Assembly: GCF_017094485.1 (NCBI RefSeq)
Contig: NZ_CP064786.1
Location: 1,054,001 to 1,118,000 of the forward strand
Reading direction: 5' to 3'
Source of the DNA: Natranaeroarchaeum sulfidigenes
GTDB taxonomy: Archaea; Halobacteriota; Halobacteria; Halobacteriales; Natronoarchaeaceae
DNA: 64,000 nucleotides
Shown here: piece after piece, positions 23,526 through 33,376 of the stretch
Layout of the letters: the number at the start of each line of letters is the position of its first letter
Position numbering within the stretch: the stretch's first letter is position 1
Position numbers and translations under genes: made by a program
Notes under the pieces: model-generated
What the model was told of the DNA's origin: nothing
Seen by the model: only the letters and a program-made list of their open reading frames with translations
Databases searched by the model: none

Positions 23526-24980
23526 TTATTTCCCGAACATGTCCCGCATCATCGGGTGCATCTCCATGAGCTGCTCCTCTGCGATCTCCTCGTACAGTTT
23601 GTACGTAATGGAGACTGTCAGCAGCAGCCCGGTACCGGTGACTTCACCGATGGTGCCGAGCATGTTCGCGCCGACCGCGAGGACGCCGACGAGTGCACCG
23701 CCGATAACCGTCACTTGCGGGATGTACCGCTCCATGACTTTCTCGACGACGCCGACGTTCTGGCGGAAGCCGGGGATCTGCATCCCCGAGTTCTGAATTT
23801 GCTTTGCAGTCGCCTCCGGACCCATGTTCGTCGTCTCGACCCAGAAGATCGCGAAGATCGCCCCGCCGACGACCATCACGAACAGGTCGACACTGACCCG
23901 TATCATGATGTCCGCCGGGGCCTGTGCGACGGCTTCTGTCCACCACATCCAGTCGTCCGGACTGTAGATCGGTGCGGTGTAGTAGAAGAACCCTGCCGTG
24001 GGTTGTCCGTCAGAGTAGACACCGAGCCACGCTGGCATTTCCGTCGTCCGGTCGAGGATCCGACCGATGAACTGAACGTTCGCCTGCAGCGCGCGAACGA
24101 GGATCATCGGCAGGACGCTGGCGTAGATGAGCTTCACGGGGAAGCGACCACGGGCGCCCTTGACCCGGCTGTGACTCAGCGGGATCTCGACCCGGACGCT
24201 CTCGGCGTAGACGACGATGGCGAAGATCAGCACCGTCGTGATCAGCGCGAGTATCTGTCCGTCACCGAAGATCAGGAAGTCGAGGCCGCTACCACTTGCC
24301 AGCGAGCCAGTGGGACCCTCCCGCCCGAGCGCGATGTTGACCCAGGTCGGGAAGAACCCTCCTTCGCCGGGGCTAATGAATCCGGCGACGAGCTTCTGGC
24401 TCACACCAGCGATGATGAACAGCCCAACACCGCTGCCGACGCCCCACTTGGAGACGATCTCGTCCATGTACAGGATGAGGATGCCGCCGAGCACGATCTG
24501 GGCGAAGATGATCACGCGAAGTCCTTCGAGCGGGATGCCAAGCTGTGTGGCAACGCCCTGACTCGCCTGCAGGAAGCCTGCCCAGACCAGCGGCACCGCC
24601 ATCAGCACGGTCATCACGACGACCAGTAGCTTCTGGAGTCCCTGGTAGAGTACCTGATCCCGCGGGTCGTTCGTATCCAGCCCGAGCAGGTTCGCCCCGC
24701 CCAGTAGCTGGAGGACGATACTCGCGGTGACGATCGGGGCGATCCCGACCTGCATCAGTGTCCCCTGTTCAACGGCGAGAATCGACCCAAACTGGCCGAA
24801 TACGTCCGCTTGCTCTCCTTCCCGAGGAACACCCCACAGTACGATGTTCGTCAGGAAGAAGTACAGCATCAGGATCCCACCGGACCACAGTAGCTTGCGC
24901 TTGAACGGCACGTGGCTTCTCGGTCTACGGACTACGGGCATCCGCGTGAGGACCGGTTCAGCAGCCTCCTTCCATCCCAT
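23526..24980 (-). CDS. secY: Protein translocase subunit SecY
   Basis: The 484-residue protein is the channel subunit of the Sec61/SecYE translocon that passes proteins across or into the membrane. Ten hydrophobic segments are recognisable, including the plug region after the first segment and the 'GSGVGLFIIAGV' segment (about 200-211). The C-terminus ends MREMHPMMRDMFGK-like, exposed to the ribosome. It closes the long ribosomal protein operon. In most archaea adk would follow, but here a pseudogene and the copper region come next. Confidence 0.95.
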   Translation of the reverse strand: MGWKEAAEPVLTRMPVVRRPRSHVPFKRKLLWSGGILMLYFFLTNIVLWGVPREGEQADVFGQFGSILAVEQGTLMQVGIAPIVTASIVLQLLGGANLLGLDTNDPRDQVLYQGLQKLLVVVMTVLMAVPLVWAGFLQASQGVATQLGIPLEGLRVIIFAQIVLGGILILYMDEIVSKWGVGSGVGLFIIAGVSQKLVAGFISPGEGGFFPTWVNIALGREGPTGSLASGSGLDFLIFGDGQILALITTVLIFAIVVYAESVRVEIPLSHSRVKGARGRFPVKLIYASVLPMILVRALQANVQFIGRILDRTTEMPAWLGVYSDGQPTAGFFYYTAPIYSPDDWMWWTEAVAQAPADIMIRVSVDLFVMVVGGAIFAIFWVETTNMGPEATAKQIQNSGMQIPGFRQNVGVVEKVMERYIPQVTVIGGALVGVLAVGANMLGTIGEVTGTGLLLTVSITYKLYEEIAEEQLMEMHPMMRDMFGK

Positions 24981-24983
24981 GTC

Positions 24984-25481
24984 TTATTCCTCGTCTTCGT
25001 CAGTCTGGGATACGTCTTGTGGTTCGTCCTCGTCTTCTTCTCCGCGTTCCGAGAGGACCGCTTCACCGTCTGCCTCCTCGATAAGCGCGCGAGCACTCGC
25101 GGAGAAGGCGTCAGCGACGATTTCGAGCTGATTCCGAACCTGTCCGCCACCCAGTACCTTGACCGCGTCGGCCTCGTAGCCGTCCTCGACGATATCGCGT
25201 GCGTCGATACGATAGCGACCGTCGACCTCCTCGGCGTCGCCGTCAGCGACGTACAGCGTTGCGTCTTCATCGAGCTTCTGGACGTCGATCGTCAGAACCT
25301 CGTCTTGCGCTGATTCCGGGCGGGTGAAGCCGTGTTTGCCGAGCGGTTCGTAGTTGTGGAACTCGTGTTTGTCACGCCCGGCCGCACCTCGGCCACCGCG
25401 ATGACCGGCACCGCGTCGGTTCTTGTGGGAACCCCCGCTGTGCGTGCGCGAGCCGCGCTGTCGTCGTTTCTTACTAGTCAT
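24984..25481 (-). CDS. rpl15: Large ribosomal subunit protein uL15
   Basis: The 165-residue protein starts MTSKKRRQRGSRTHSGGSHKNRRGAGHRGGRGAAG, the Gly/Arg-rich N-terminal tail that threads into 23S rRNA, followed by a globular C-terminal domain with an acidic tail. The open frame extends 34 codons further upstream into uL30, which I reject because those residues are an antisense-like Arg/Ser run and the family starts with this basic tail. It lies 3 nt before secY. Confidence 0.93.
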   Translation of the reverse strand: MTSKKRRQRGSRTHSGGSHKNRRGAGHRGGRGAAGRDKHEFHNYEPLGKHGFTRPESAQDEVLTIDVQKLDEDATLYVADGDAEEVDGRYRIDARDIVEDGYEADAVKVLGGGQVRNQLEIVADAFSASARALIEEADGEAVLSERGEEDEDEPQDVSQTDEDEE

Positions 25482-25485
25482 TGTT

Positions 25486-25953
25486 CTATCGCATTGCGGT
25501 GAGGAGTTCGTCGATCTCCTCTGTCGTGTGCTTTCCGAGCTGGCCGCCCTCCTTGGTCGGGTGTTTGATACCCTCGTGACCACCGCGTGGCGGGTGCAGA
25601 CGGAGGACCGGCGAAAGCCCTTCGTCTCGCAGCTTCGTCTCCTCGTCCAGTAGCGCCTCGGTGAATGCCGTTACGTCGTCGTAGTCGGTGTTCTCGGCGA
25701 TCCACTCGTCGTCGATGTCCGCGCTGCCCTCGAGCGGCTCGGCGCGGCGGCGGATCAGCTCCTCGACGACGTCCTGGCTCGGCTCGCCGTGTGCGACGTG
25801 GTCGTGGACCTTCGTGATCATTCCGCGGTAAGTCTCGGTCTCGGGCACGAGCGTACAGTGATTGACGCCGTGGAGATTCAGCATATCCATGGTGTCTTTC
25901 ACGTCGCCGAGCATGTTGACCTCGCCACGAAGCTGAACGATCGCCTGCGTCAT
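25486..25953 (-). CDS. rpl30: Large ribosomal subunit protein uL30
   Basis: The 155-residue archaeal-type uL30 is about two and a half times as long as the bacterial protein because of the C-terminal extension seen in archaea and eukaryotes. The core '[36 protein letters not shown]' (4-39) is the ferredoxin-like rRNA-binding fold. The tail includes '[24 protein letters not shown]', typical of archaea. The start overlaps the uS5 stop by 4 nt, showing tight coupling. Confidence 0.94.
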   Translation of the reverse strand: MTQAIVQLRGEVNMLGDVKDTMDMLNLHGVNHCTLVPETETYRGMITKVHDHVAHGEPSQDVVEELIRRRAEPLEGSADIDDEWIAENTDYDDVTAFTEALLDEETKLRDEGLSPVLRLHPPRGGHEGIKHPTKEGGQLGKHTTEEIDELLTAMR

Positions 25954-26597
25954 TCTACCACCTCACGCTGTTCCTGGGTGTACTCCGGGACGCGTGACTC
26001 TGCGGCGTTACGCAGCGCGTTGTACGTCGCTTTTGCGAAGTTCACCGTAGTGCGGGTGTTGCCGTGGCTCTTCGTCCAGGCGTCCTCGACACCAGCGAGT
26101 TCCAGGACCTTGCGGGGCGTCTCCGCCGCTGCAAGTCCGAGACCTTTCGGTGCGGGTTTGACTTCGACTTTTACGCTGCCTGCCTTGCCCGTCGCTTTGC
26201 GGGCGAGCGAGTGGTCACCACCGGCGCGGTCCTCCCAGGAACCGCTCCCGCGGGGAACGTCGATGATGTTCAGCTTGGCGATGTCGATCGCCTTCTGGAT
26301 CGCGGCACCGACCTGATCGTCGCGGCCTTCCGCGTAGCCGACGTAGCCGTCGCGGTTACCGATCGCGACGACACAGCGGAACTTGACTCGGCGACCCGAG
26401 TCGGTCATCCGCTGTACCATGTTGATGTCGAGCACTTCGTCTTCCAGCCCCGGGAGGAGCTGGTCGACGACTTCGGCCTCCTTCAGCGGGAGTCCGGAGT
26501 TGAGGGCGTCTTCCATCGTATCGATGTCGCCCTCCTGTACCTTTCGACCGAGCCGTGTTACTGGCTCCCAGCCGTCGTTGTAGTTGTTTCCGCTCAT
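25950..26597 (-). CDS. rps5: Small ribosomal subunit protein uS5
   Basis: The 215-residue protein has the double-stranded RNA-binding-like domain with '[36 protein letters not shown]' (about 70-105) and the C-terminal domain with '[40 protein letters not shown]'. It helps form the mRNA entry tunnel and decoding accuracy. It overlaps uL30 and uL18 by 4 nt each, so the block is translationally coupled. Confidence 0.95.
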   Translation of the reverse strand: MSGNNYNDGWEPVTRLGRKVQEGDIDTMEDALNSGLPLKEAEVVDQLLPGLEDEVLDINMVQRMTDSGRRVKFRCVVAIGNRDGYVGYAEGRDDQVGAAIQKAIDIAKLNIIDVPRGSGSWEDRAGGDHSLARKATGKAGSVKVEVKPAPKGLGLAAAETPRKVLELAGVEDAWTKSHGNTRTTVNFAKATYNALRNAAESRVPEYTQEQREVVE

Positions 26598-27145
26598 TGT
26601 TCGAGGATCTCCTCTCGCACCGTATCGAAGTGCTCGGGTAGGTCTGTGGCATCGAACTCGCCGCTGTACAGCGGCTCGTCGAGCTGTTCGTCGTACTCGG
26701 CGATATGCTCGCCGCGGTTACGCTCCCAGTCGGGAAGGACGCTGTCGTTGTGCGGGATTTCGAGGCCCGCGTCGATCGCTCCCTCCTGTACTGCGAATAC
26801 TTTACTCCCTTCTGTCGCCGTGTTAAGGCCGATGTCGAGCACCGCCTGCTCGGTGCCATCATCGAGCGCGCGTTTGCCAGCGAGCAGTCCAGTCAAGTAC
26901 GCTGCAGGGATGTTGCCCGTTGGGGCTTCCCAGCCGTACTCGGCCAGATCGCTGGAGTGTGCACTCGCGATGGTCTCGTCGCCGTTCGGACCCGGAACGA
27001 TCAGCTGCGCCGTCACGTGCTTGTTGCTCTTGCGAGCGACCAGCCGTGGTTTGCCGGATTTGAGCAGGCGCAACCTCTGATGGTAATCGGTCCGAACCTC
27101 ACGACGGCGCCGCATCGGCACCTTGTATCGTGGTCCAGTTGCCAT
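26594..27145 (-). CDS. rpl18: Large ribosomal subunit protein uL18
   Basis: The 183-residue protein binds 5S rRNA together with uL5. The N-terminus [40 protein letters not shown] is the basic 5S-binding tail, and '[32 protein letters not shown]' (about 83-114) is the archaeal/eukaryotic signature. The C-terminus is the longer archaeal form with '[27 protein letters not shown]'. It overlaps uS5 by 4 nt and eL19 by one. Confidence 0.95.
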   Translation of the reverse strand: MATGPRYKVPMRRRREVRTDYHQRLRLLKSGKPRLVARKSNKHVTAQLIVPGPNGDETIASAHSSDLAEYGWEAPTGNIPAAYLTGLLAGKRALDDGTEQAVLDIGLNTATEGSKVFAVQEGAIDAGLEIPHNDSVLPDWERNRGEHIAEYDEQLDEPLYSGEFDATDLPEHFDTVREEILEQ

Positions 27146-27615
27146 TACTGATCACCTTCGGCGTCGACGTCGACGCCGTAGTTGTTTTCGATGTAGTTCA
27201 CCAGCCGTGCTACGTCGCGGAACTCGCCACCACGGGACTTGTTGTACAGCTCCCGGTACTGACCGGGGTCGATGGTCCCGTCGTCGCGGAGTTCGCGGAG
27301 CAGCTGTCGCTGGGCACGAACCTTCGCCGACCACTCTTTTTTCTTGTTCTGTCGAGCACCGGCCTTCCCTTTGCGCTTGCCGGGGCCTTTCTGGTGGCCG
27401 TAGGCACGCTTGTCGGCGCGCTCGCGAGCGCGACCGCGGGAGTTGCCTTTCTTCTCCGTTGCCGTGATGATGCCCTGATCGACGAGTTCTCGGATATCCT
27501 CGCGCGTGATCGCGTCGACGATCTCGCCCTGTGCTTCGGGGTCGAACCAGACGCGGTTCTTCCCGACATCGAGGACGTCCGCTGCGAGTCGTTTCTGTGC
27601 TTTCAGATCAGTCAT
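27145..27615 (-). CDS. rpl19e: Large ribosomal subunit protein eL19
   Basis: The 156-residue protein is one of the archaeal/eukaryotic-only proteins. It begins [27 protein letters not shown] and has the basic linker '[33 protein letters not shown]' (about 58-91) that penetrates rRNA, followed by an Arg-rich C-terminal helix pair. The presence of eL19 and eL32 inside this operon is an archaeal order. It overlaps eL32 by 4 nt. Confidence 0.95.
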   Translation of the reverse strand: MTDLKAQKRLAADVLDVGKNRVWFDPEAQGEIVDAITREDIRELVDQGIITATEKKGNSRGRARERADKRAYGHQKGPGKRKGKAGARQNKKKEWSAKVRAQRQLLRELRDDGTIDPGQYRELYNKSRGGEFRDVARLVNYIENNYGVDVDAEGDQ

Positions 27616-28316
27616 TCTTCGACCTCCACTTCGACGTAGGTCGGGTTGAGGACGCGAACGCCCTGTTCCTCTGCCATCTCTTCGATGCGCTCGCGCTTGC
27701 GAGCACCGACCGTCGAGGCGATCCGGACAGCTTCACGATCACCGTCAACGCCCTCGAGGTCGTCCGTGTTGTGTACACGGACCTCCTCGAAGCCGCTCGG
27801 GTGCTTGCCACGGACCGGTTTGGGCGTTCGGTAGCCCGCCTCGACCATTGCGCCTTTCCCCTTGATGCCACGGCGCTGCTTCGAGAGTGCGCCGCGTGGT
27901 GCGCGCCAGTTCTCGGGGATCCGCTTTTTCTTGTGGTAGTCCTGTGCCCTGAACGCGGGCTTGCTCGCCGAACGTCGCTCGGCGATCAGACGTGCCTCAT
28001 CGTCGCTGAGGTCGGGCGTCTTGTCGGCCAGCCCGCGTGGCTGGAGTTCGGTCTCGACGTCCTCCTCGGCGTCCTCTTCGACGTCCTCGTCTTCGATTTC
28101 GGCCTCCGAATCGGCCTCTTCGTCGAGTTCGAGATCACCGACATCGGCCTTGATACGCGCAGCGAGGGCGTTCCCGATACCGTCGACGTCCGAGAGGTCG
28201 TCCTGGCTCGCCGCCTTGACGTCCTCGACGGATTCGATGCCTGCTTCTTCGAGCGCTTCGGCTTTGCTCGCGCCGACACCGCTGATGTCTTCGAGTTCTT
28301 CGGGTTCGTCTGCCAT
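27612..28316 (-). CDS. rpl32e: Large ribosomal subunit protein eL32 with N-terminal HhH extension
   Basis: The conserved eL32 domain covers about 105-234 ('[35 protein letters not shown]...'). It is preceded by about 100 residues with a helix-hairpin-helix-like repeat ('[48 protein letters not shown]') and a very acidic linker. This extension is known from haloarchaeal L32e proteins and is not a fusion artefact. The domain binds the 23S rRNA surface. The extension resembles DNA/RNA-binding HhH repeats, with role unclear. Confidence 0.94.
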   Translation of the reverse strand: MADEPEELEDISGVGASKAEALEEAGIESVEDVKAASQDDLSDVDGIGNALAARIKADVGDLELDEEADSEAEIEDEDVEEDAEEDVETELQPRGLADKTPDLSDDEARLIAERRSASKPAFRAQDYHKKKRIPENWRAPRGALSKQRRGIKGKGAMVEAGYRTPKPVRGKHPSGFEEVRVHNTDDLEGVDGDREAVRIASTVGARKRERIEEMAEEQGVRVLNPTYVEVEVEE

Positions 28317-28319
28317 CTA

Positions 28320-28856
28320 TCAGGCACCTCCTTTGCTGGGTTTCTGGGTGATGTAGACGCCGTCCTGGAAGACACGAACGTCTTTGCCCGAAACCCGGGT
28401 TAGCTGTTCGATATCGGCAGCAGTCTGTCCAACGGCCTCCTTGTCGGGGCCACTGACCGTCACGATCTCTTCGTCGACGTCGACCTGCGTGTCGCCGTGG
28501 ATCGTCGTCCGACGGGCCGCTTTCTCGCCAAGGAAGTTCTCGATGACGACGTCGCCATCCTCGACCCGAACCTGCATCGGGAAGTGGGAGTAAAACACCT
28601 CCATGGTGTACTCCCAGCCTTCGGTGACGCCGTGGATCATGTTCTCGACGTGGCTCTGGAACGTGCCAACCGTCGAGAGCGTCTTCGCGTCCTCGGCGTC
28701 GCTTTCGATGACGACCTCGTTGTCTTCGACCTCGACAGTGACGTCGGGGTACCAGAGGCGTCGCGTGACGCTGCCGTTCGGTCCTTCGATCGTCAGTTCG
28801 AGGTGGTCGACCTCTGCGCTGACTTCGTCCGATAGTTCGATTGCTACTCTCGTCAT
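28320..28856 (-). CDS. rpl6: Large ribosomal subunit protein uL6
   Basis: The 178-residue protein starts MTRVAIELSDEVSAEVDHLELTIEGPNGSVTRRLWYPDVTV and has the two related alpha/beta domains of uL6, with the conserved C-terminal 'VYITQKPSKGG'. It lies near the GTPase-associated centre. The frame continues 43 codons upstream inside uS8, but the proper archaeal N-terminus is at 28856, whose ATG overlaps the uS8 stop (TAATG). Confidence 0.94.
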   Translation of the reverse strand: MTRVAIELSDEVSAEVDHLELTIEGPNGSVTRRLWYPDVTVEVEDNEVVIESDAEDAKTLSTVGTFQSHVENMIHGVTEGWEYTMEVFYSHFPMQVRVEDGDVVIENFLGEKAARRTTIHGDTQVDVDEEIVTVSGPDKEAVGQTAADIEQLTRVSGKDVRVFQDGVYITQKPSKGGA

Positions 28857-29248
28857 TAGTACACGTACGCGATGACCTGGCCACCGATGCCCTGCTCGCG
28901 GGCCTCGTAGTGGCTCATGATGCCGTGACTGGTCGTCACAACGAGCGTCCCGTAGTCCCGAGCGGGGAGGAACCGTTTCTCCCACTTCTCGAACTCGTCA
29001 GCACCCGCGGAGTAGCGGGGCTTGACGGGGCCACACTCGTTGATGGCACCTTTCAATTCGACCTCGAACTGTCCGGATCGGCCGTCATCGACGAACTCGA
29101 AGCCGTCGACGTACCCGCGGTCGTAAAAGACCTCGAGCACCTGTCCGATCTCGTTCGAGGCGGGCGATACCTCGTGGGTCAGGTGACCCACACTCTCGGC
29201 GTTACTGATCCCCGAGAGGGCGTTGCTAAGCGGATCGTTTGCCGTCAT
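28856..29248 (-). CDS. rps8: Small ribosomal subunit protein uS8
   Basis: The 130-residue protein starts MTANDPLSNALSGISNAESVGHLTHEVSPASNEIGQVLEVFYDRGYV and ends with the 16S-binding segment 'TLVVTTSHGIMSHYEAREQGIGGQVIAYVY', both standard for archaeal uS8. It binds the central domain of 16S rRNA. The ATG at 29248 is chosen over an upstream extension that overlaps uS14 entirely. One nucleotide separates it from uS14. Confidence 0.95.
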   Translation of the reverse strand: MTANDPLSNALSGISNAESVGHLTHEVSPASNEIGQVLEVFYDRGYVDGFEFVDDGRSGQFEVELKGAINECGPVKPRYSAGADEFEKWEKRFLPARDYGTLVVTTSHGIMSHYEAREQGIGGQVIAYVY

Positions 29249-29249
29249 A

Positions 29250-29426
29250 TTATCGGTACTTCCTGAATCCCATGTCTCGGGCGATCTCTCGGAAGCACTG
29301 TCGGCACAGCCAGATGTTGTACTTCCCGACGAGACCTTGCTTGCGGCCACAGCGCTGGCACTCCTCTAGCTGGCCGGTGCGCTTGGTGGCGTGCTCGCCC
29401 GTCTGGTCGTTTTCACTTTCGCTCAT
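29250..29426 (-). CDS. rps14: Small ribosomal subunit protein uS14, zinc type
   Basis: A 58-residue frame starting [18 protein letters not shown] has the zinc site Cys23-x2-Cys26 and Cys41-x2-Cys44 (CQRC, CRQC) and ends '[14 protein letters not shown]', the full uS14 signature. It sits between uL5 and uS8 as in other archaea. It is short enough to be missed by a length cut-off. The start overlaps the uL5 stop by 4 nt. Confidence 0.95.
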   Translation of the reverse strand: MSESENDQTGEHATKRTGQLEECQRCGRKQGLVGKYNIWLCRQCFREIARDMGFRKYR

Positions 29427-29947
29427 TGTTCTACCTCCACGTCGAACGCCGATTCGACGAACGCGACTGCGTCGTCGGGATCGAGTCGGTGGTTCGAGGG
29501 GATCGAGCGGCTTGCTTTCTTGCGTTTCGTAACGCGATAGCCGGGACGGACGAGGTTGACCGTGACGTCCAGTCCGAAGATCCCGATACTCGGATCGTAC
29601 TCCTGACTCGGGAAGTCCGTGTGTTCCTCGATACCGAAGCTGAAGTTGCCGGTGTCGTCGAACTGCGTCGGCGACACGTCCGCGATCGGGAGCGCCGTCT
29701 CAAGGAACTCGTGGGCTTCGTCGTCACGAAGGGTGACCTTCGCGCCGATCGGATCGCCCTGACGGATCCCGAAGTCGGGTTTGGTCGCTTTGGCCTGCGT
29801 CCGGACGCTCTGCTGGCCCGTGACCTCTTCGAGGATCTCTTCCCCGTTGGCGAGTTCGCGGCCACCCTGACCGACGCCCATGTGGACGACGACCTTCTCG
29901 ACCTGAGGCTCACGCATATCGTGGAAGTCGGCTTCTGCTTCACTCAT
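29423..29947 (-). CDS. rpl5: Large ribosomal subunit protein uL5
   Basis: The 174-residue protein binds 5S rRNA and contacts the P-site tRNA. It starts [29 protein letters not shown] and has the conserved '[29 protein letters not shown]' near 125-153. The frame overlaps the eS4 coding end by 8 nt, and its stop overlaps the uS14 start. Length and motif order are those of other haloarchaeal L5 proteins. Confidence 0.95.
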   Translation of the reverse strand: MSEAEADFHDMREPQVEKVVVHMGVGQGGRELANGEEILEEVTGQQSVRTQAKATKPDFGIRQGDPIGAKVTLRDDEAHEFLETALPIADVSPTQFDDTGNFSFGIEEHTDFPSQEYDPSIGIFGLDVTVNLVRPGYRVTKRKKASRSIPSNHRLDPDDAVAFVESAFDVEVEQ

Positions 29948-30698
29948 CGTCGCTCACCTCCTCATCGTCGGCGTCTTCAGCCGCATCGTCGTCGAGACCT
30001 CCCTCGACGAAGTTCTCGTCGATAACGACGACGTACTCCTCGACGGTCTCGAAGTCGGGGCTTCCCGCGACGCCTTCGACTTCGACGCGGTTCTCACCGC
30101 TGCCGGGCGTCACTTCGATCGTCGTCGCCTCGCCGATCTCGCCGGCGTGCTGTCCGCTGACCGCCGTGACGAGTGCGCCTTCCTCGTACGGGAAGTGGGC
30201 GACGATTTCGTCGGTCTCGTTGTCGACGACCAGCGAGTCGTCCCCGCCGTATTCGCTCGCGTCCTCGACGAGCAGGTTCTGCCCGTCGTGGAGGTTGAGC
30301 TGGGTGTCGCCGCCGGCGACCTGACGCTTGCCGATGATCTTTCCGAGCTTGCTGCCCGCGGATTCGGCGTCGATCTCGGTCAGTGCGAGGCGTCCTCCCT
30401 CGTCGGGGAAGACGCGGTAGTACTCTTCGCGCTCGACGAATGCGAGGATATCGAACATCCCGACGGGACGGCGGTAATCGCGTACCTCGTCGCCGTTGAT
30501 CAGGACGTTCCCCGATTCGAGCGCGTACCGTGCTTCCTTCTTGGAGTCGGCGTAGCCGAGCACGTCCCGCAGCAGGACGACGAGGGGAACCCCTGCGTCG
30601 CCGTGGGGGCCGTCGTCGGCCTTGACGGTGAACGTTTCCGTCTTGCGCTCGACCGGCCAGGAATCCGGTGCGGATAGTCGTTTCTGGTGGTTCGTCAT
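29940..30698 (-). CDS. rps4e: Small ribosomal subunit protein eS4
   Basis: The 252-residue archaeal/eukaryotic protein has an N-terminal segment ([26 protein letters not shown]), an S4-like RNA-binding domain ('[40 protein letters not shown]', about 48-87) and a C-terminal KOW-type part. The last 20 residues are almost all acidic ([17 protein letters not shown]), a halophile trait. It overlaps uL24 by 4 nt and uL5 by 8 nt. Confidence 0.95.
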   Translation of the reverse strand: MTNHQKRLSAPDSWPVERKTETFTVKADDGPHGDAGVPLVVLLRDVLGYADSKKEARYALESGNVLINGDEVRDYRRPVGMFDILAFVEREEYYRVFPDEGGRLALTEIDAESAGSKLGKIIGKRQVAGGDTQLNLHDGQNLLVEDASEYGGDDSLVVDNETDEIVAHFPYEEGALVTAVSGQHAGEIGEATTIEVTPGSGENRVEVEGVAGSPDFETVEEYVVVIDENFVEGGLDDDAAEDADDEEVSDDE

Positions 30699-31051
30699 TG
30701 GGTATCACCCTGGAGTCGCTCCTCGCGACGGTCGTCGGAGAGGTCGAGGTCGATGATCCGCACGTTGCTGGGATCCAGCGGCCGTGGGACCTCTTCGCCG
30801 TCAGCGGTCTCGACCGTGACGTCCTCGACGTGGAGGACGGAGTCTTTCAGGTCGACCTGAACGACTTCGCCTTCCTGCCCGGCGTGGTCGCCGCGCATGA
30901 CCTCGACAGTGTCGCCCGCGTTGACGCGGGTCCGTCGAGTGTCGTACTCCTCACGGAGTTCCGAAGAGAGCGTCGCCTGCACGTACCTGTGAAGCTCGTG
31001 CAGGGAGGCGTTCTCCACTTCGTTTCGTTGTTTGTGTGGTTGTCGTGACAT
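30695..31051 (-). CDS. rpl24: Large ribosomal subunit protein uL24
   Basis: The 118-residue protein starts [29 protein letters not shown] and carries the KOW motif '[26 protein letters not shown]' (about 45-70), which nucleates 23S rRNA folding near the tunnel exit. The ATG at 31051 is preferred to one three codons upstream because the family begins with MSxQPxKQR. One nucleotide separates it from uL14. Confidence 0.94.
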   Translation of the reverse strand: MSRQPHKQRNEVENASLHELHRYVQATLSSELREEYDTRRTRVNAGDTVEVMRGDHAGQEGEVVQVDLKDSVLHVEDVTVETADGEEVPRPLDPSNVRIIDLDLSDDRREERLQGDTQ

Positions 31052-31052
31052 A

Positions 31053-31451
31053 CTATACAATCATCGTAGCCGTGCTTGCGATACTTCCGAACCGCTCTGC
31101 GACTTCCCGCGCGATCGGACCCTTGATCTCGGTCCCGCGCGGTTCCTCGTTCTCGTCGATGATGACGGCCGCGTTGTCCTCGAACTTGAGGCGCGTGCCG
31201 TCGGGGCGTCGGATGGGCTTTCGCTGGCGGATGACCACCGCTTCGAGCACCTGACGACGCATTTCGGGCGTCCCCTTGGTGACCGAGACGGTGATCTTGT
31301 CGCCGATGCCGGCTTTCGGGTGACGGTTCTTCGTCCCCGAGTAGCCGGATACGCTGATGACGCGCAGTTCGCGTGCACCAGTGTTGTCGGCACACGTGAT
31401 CAGGGACCCCTTTTCGAGGCCCTGGGTCACGTCAGCTTTCATCGCTTCCAT
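31053..31451 (-). CDS. rpl14: Large ribosomal subunit protein uL14
   Basis: The 132-residue protein starts [34 protein letters not shown] and contains the invariant 'CADNTGA' plus '[36 protein letters not shown]', the full uL14 pattern of the subunit interface. The first of two close in-frame ATGs (31451) is chosen because MEALKADV-like starts are the haloarchaeal norm. It follows uS17 by 2 nt. Confidence 0.95.
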   Translation of the reverse strand: MEAMKADVTQGLEKGSLITCADNTGARELRVISVSGYSGTKNRHPKAGIGDKITVSVTKGTPEMRRQVLEAVVIRQRKPIRRPDGTRLKFEDNAAVIIDENEEPRGTEIKGPIAREVAERFGSIASTATMIV

Positions 31452-31453
31452 CG

Positions 31454-31819
31454 TTACTGCCCCCCCGTCGTCGCGGCTGCCTCGTCGGCAACCTGCTCGA
31501 CGACGACGTGACTTTTCGTCTTCGAGAGCGGTCGTGTCTCTGCTATCTTGACCGTGTCGCCGACCTCGATGTGGTCCAGCACGCCCGGCACGTGTGCCGG
31601 GATGCGGGAGCGTCGCTTCATCAATCGGTCGTACTTCGGAACGTTCACGTCGTACTCTCGTTCGACGATCACGGTCTTTTCCATGTCCGTCGAGACGACT
31701 TCGCCTTCGAGGACCTGCCCTCGAACAGCGAGATCGCCGTAAAACGGACACTTCTCGTAATCGTATGTGGCCGGGTCGTCCGGCTCTGGTGGTTGTTCTA
31801 CGTCTAATCCAATTGCCAT
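31454..31819 (-). CDS. rps17: Small ribosomal subunit protein uS17
   Basis: The 121-residue archaeal uS17 starts [34 protein letters not shown] and carries the OB-fold core '[41 protein letters not shown]' (about 38-78). It binds the 5' domain of 16S rRNA. Its first 16 nt overlap the end of the RNase P protein gene in another frame, one of the larger overlaps in the operon. Confidence 0.95.
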   Translation of the reverse strand: MAIGLDVEQPPEPDDPATYDYEKCPFYGDLAVRGQVLEGEVVSTDMEKTVIVEREYDVNVPKYDRLMKRRSRIPAHVPGVLDHIEVGDTVKIAETRPLSKTKSHVVVEQVADEAAATTGGQ

Positions 31820-32238
31820 GGTGATGTACCTCGTGTTTCGGTGCGTTCTGCGGGTCGTGAGAGCAGTCGTGAGCCATCCACCGTAACGTAGGTCACGCCC
31901 TCGCCGGAGGGGCCGTCAGCGTCGGTTTCCCGACCGTCTTCCGACGGGTCCGCCGTCGACTCGGCCTCCAGTTTGGACATGATCCCCGCCCCATTCACTG
32001 GGGCGGCGGCTTCATCTGTGTCTGCGTGTTCGAGCGCGAACTCGAACGTCGATCCCTGCTTTGGCACCTGCCGCACCCGAGACTCCTCGGCCGCCACGTC
32101 GCTCACATGGAGCGTGTTTGCGGTCTCGACCACGACACGCCCCGCTATCCCGATCAGATCGGGGTTTGGGGCGTCAACGACCCGTACGTACAGGCCATTG
32201 AGTTCGTGTCGTGGGAGTGTCTCGGGTGTCAGTGGCAT
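31804..32238 (-). CDS. rnp1: RNase P protein component 1 (Rpp29/Pop4)
   Basis: The 144-residue protein is the archaeal Rpp29 subunit that, with Rpp21, supports the catalytic RNase P RNA in tRNA 5' processing. The Sm-like core is visible in '[35 protein letters not shown]' (11-45) and '[15 protein letters not shown]' (about 54-68), and the C-terminus '[20 protein letters not shown]' closes the barrel. An acidic insertion (about 70-110) is longer than in other archaea. Its place between uL29 and uS17 is conserved in archaea and ties RNase P to ribosome supply. Confidence 0.9.
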   Translation of the reverse strand: MPLTPETLPRHELNGLYVRVVDAPNPDLIGIAGRVVVETANTLHVSDVAAEESRVRQVPKQGSTFEFALEHADTDEAAAPVNGAGIMSKLEAESTADPSEDGRETDADGPSGEGVTYVTVDGSRLLSRPAERTETRGTSPWQLD

Positions 32239-32240
32239 CG

Positions 32241-32456
32241 TTATTCGTCGTCTTCGAAGTCGCCTTCTTCGCTCTGGATCGTCTTGATCCGGGCGATGGT
32301 CCGACGCAGTTCGCTGATGCGACCCGGATCGTCCGGGGCGCCACCAGCGGCCTGCACTGCTTTCGCGTTCAGCAGTTCGGTCTTGAGTTCGTCGAGTTCG
32401 GCCTCACGCTCGGCCGCCGTCATATCGCGGATCTCTTCGACGTGGAGGATCCCCAT
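32241..32456 (-). CDS. rpl29: Large ribosomal subunit protein uL29
   Basis: The 71-residue protein is a two-helix coiled coil at the tunnel exit, near the SRP and SecY binding site. It starts [39 protein letters not shown] and has the family '[20 protein letters not shown]'. It overlaps the uS3 stop by one nucleotide. The C-terminus ends in an acidic run, as usual in halophiles. Confidence 0.95.
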   Translation of the reverse strand: MGILHVEEIRDMTAAEREAELDELKTELLNAKAVQAAGGAPDDPGRISELRRTIARIKTIQSEEGDFEDDE

Positions 32457-33376
32457 CAGGCATCACCCTCCTCGTCGTCGATCTCCTCTTCCATCTCGTC
32501 GAGCAGTTCGTCAGCCTCCTCCTCGACTTCCTCGTCGAGTTCGTCGAGCTCCTCGGCGATCTCGTCGTCGCCTTCGGGAACCTCGACCTCCTCGAACTCC
32601 TCTGCAGGCTCGTCGGTCTCGATGACTTCCTCGACGACTTCCTCGTCGGCGACATCGGCGGCAGCCTCGGAGTCGGCCGCTTCGGCTTCGAGCTCTTCGA
32701 GCTCCTCGTCTTCGGGCTCTTCGAGCAGCTCCTCGACGCCCTCGTCGGTCTCGACCTCTGCTGCGAGCTCGGAGACGTCGGCGTCTTCCTCGATGCGGAA
32801 GTCGTCGGGGAGCTCGGCTCCCGGCGGGATGATCTTGACGTCAACGCCGATCGTTCCGAGCTTCATCACTGCGACGCCCTGACCGTGATCCACGATGGTT
32901 TCGGCGGGCTCGCCGTTGTGCTTGATGTAGCCGTCGTTGAACTTCTCGACGCGTGAGCGAGCACCGGTGACCTTCCCGGAGAGCACGATCTCGGCACCCA
33001 GCGCGCCAGCATCCATGATGCGTTCGAGCGTGGTGTGGCCCGCCTTTCGGAAGTACCAGCCGCGTTCGAGCGCATTGGCGAGTCGGTCGGCGACGATCCG
33101 TGCGTTCAGGTCGGGCTCTTCGACCTCCTGAACGTCGATCTGGGGATCCTCGAGGTTGAACCGATCTTCGAGGGCCGTCGTGATCTTGCGGATGTTCTCT
33201 CCGCCCTTGCCGATCACCATACCGGGTTTCTCGGCTTCCAGGACGATCTGTGTGCCCATCGGCGTCTTGGCGACGTCCATGCCACCGTAGCCGGCTCGGC
33301 CGAGCTCCTCTTCGAAGAACTCGTCGATCTGGGACAGTTGAAGGCCGTCTTCGATGAACTCGTGTTCGTCTGCCAT
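32456..33376 (-). CDS. rps3: Small ribosomal subunit protein uS3 with long acidic tail
   Basis: The 306-residue protein has an N-terminal KH domain ('[25 protein letters not shown]', about 49-73) and the C-terminal uS3 domain ending near '[15 protein letters not shown]' (about 180-195). The last about 100 residues are a Glu/Asp-rich low-complexity tail without aromatic or basic clusters. Such tails occur in haloarchaeal S3 but this one is long. uS3 lines the mRNA entry tunnel and unwinds mRNA. It overlaps uL22 and uL29 by one nucleotide each. Confidence 0.95.
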   Translation of the reverse strand: MADEHEFIEDGLQLSQIDEFFEEELGRAGYGGMDVAKTPMGTQIVLEAEKPGMVIGKGGENIRKITTALEDRFNLEDPQIDVQEVEEPDLNARIVADRLANALERGWYFRKAGHTTLERIMDAGALGAEIVLSGKVTGARSRVEKFNDGYIKHNGEPAETIVDHGQGVAVMKLGTIGVDVKIIPPGAELPDDFRIEEDADVSELAAEVETDEGVEELLEEPEDEELEELEAEAADSEAAADVADEEVVEEVIETDEPAEEFEEVEVPEGDDEIAEELDELDEEVEEEADELLDEMEEEIDDEEGDA

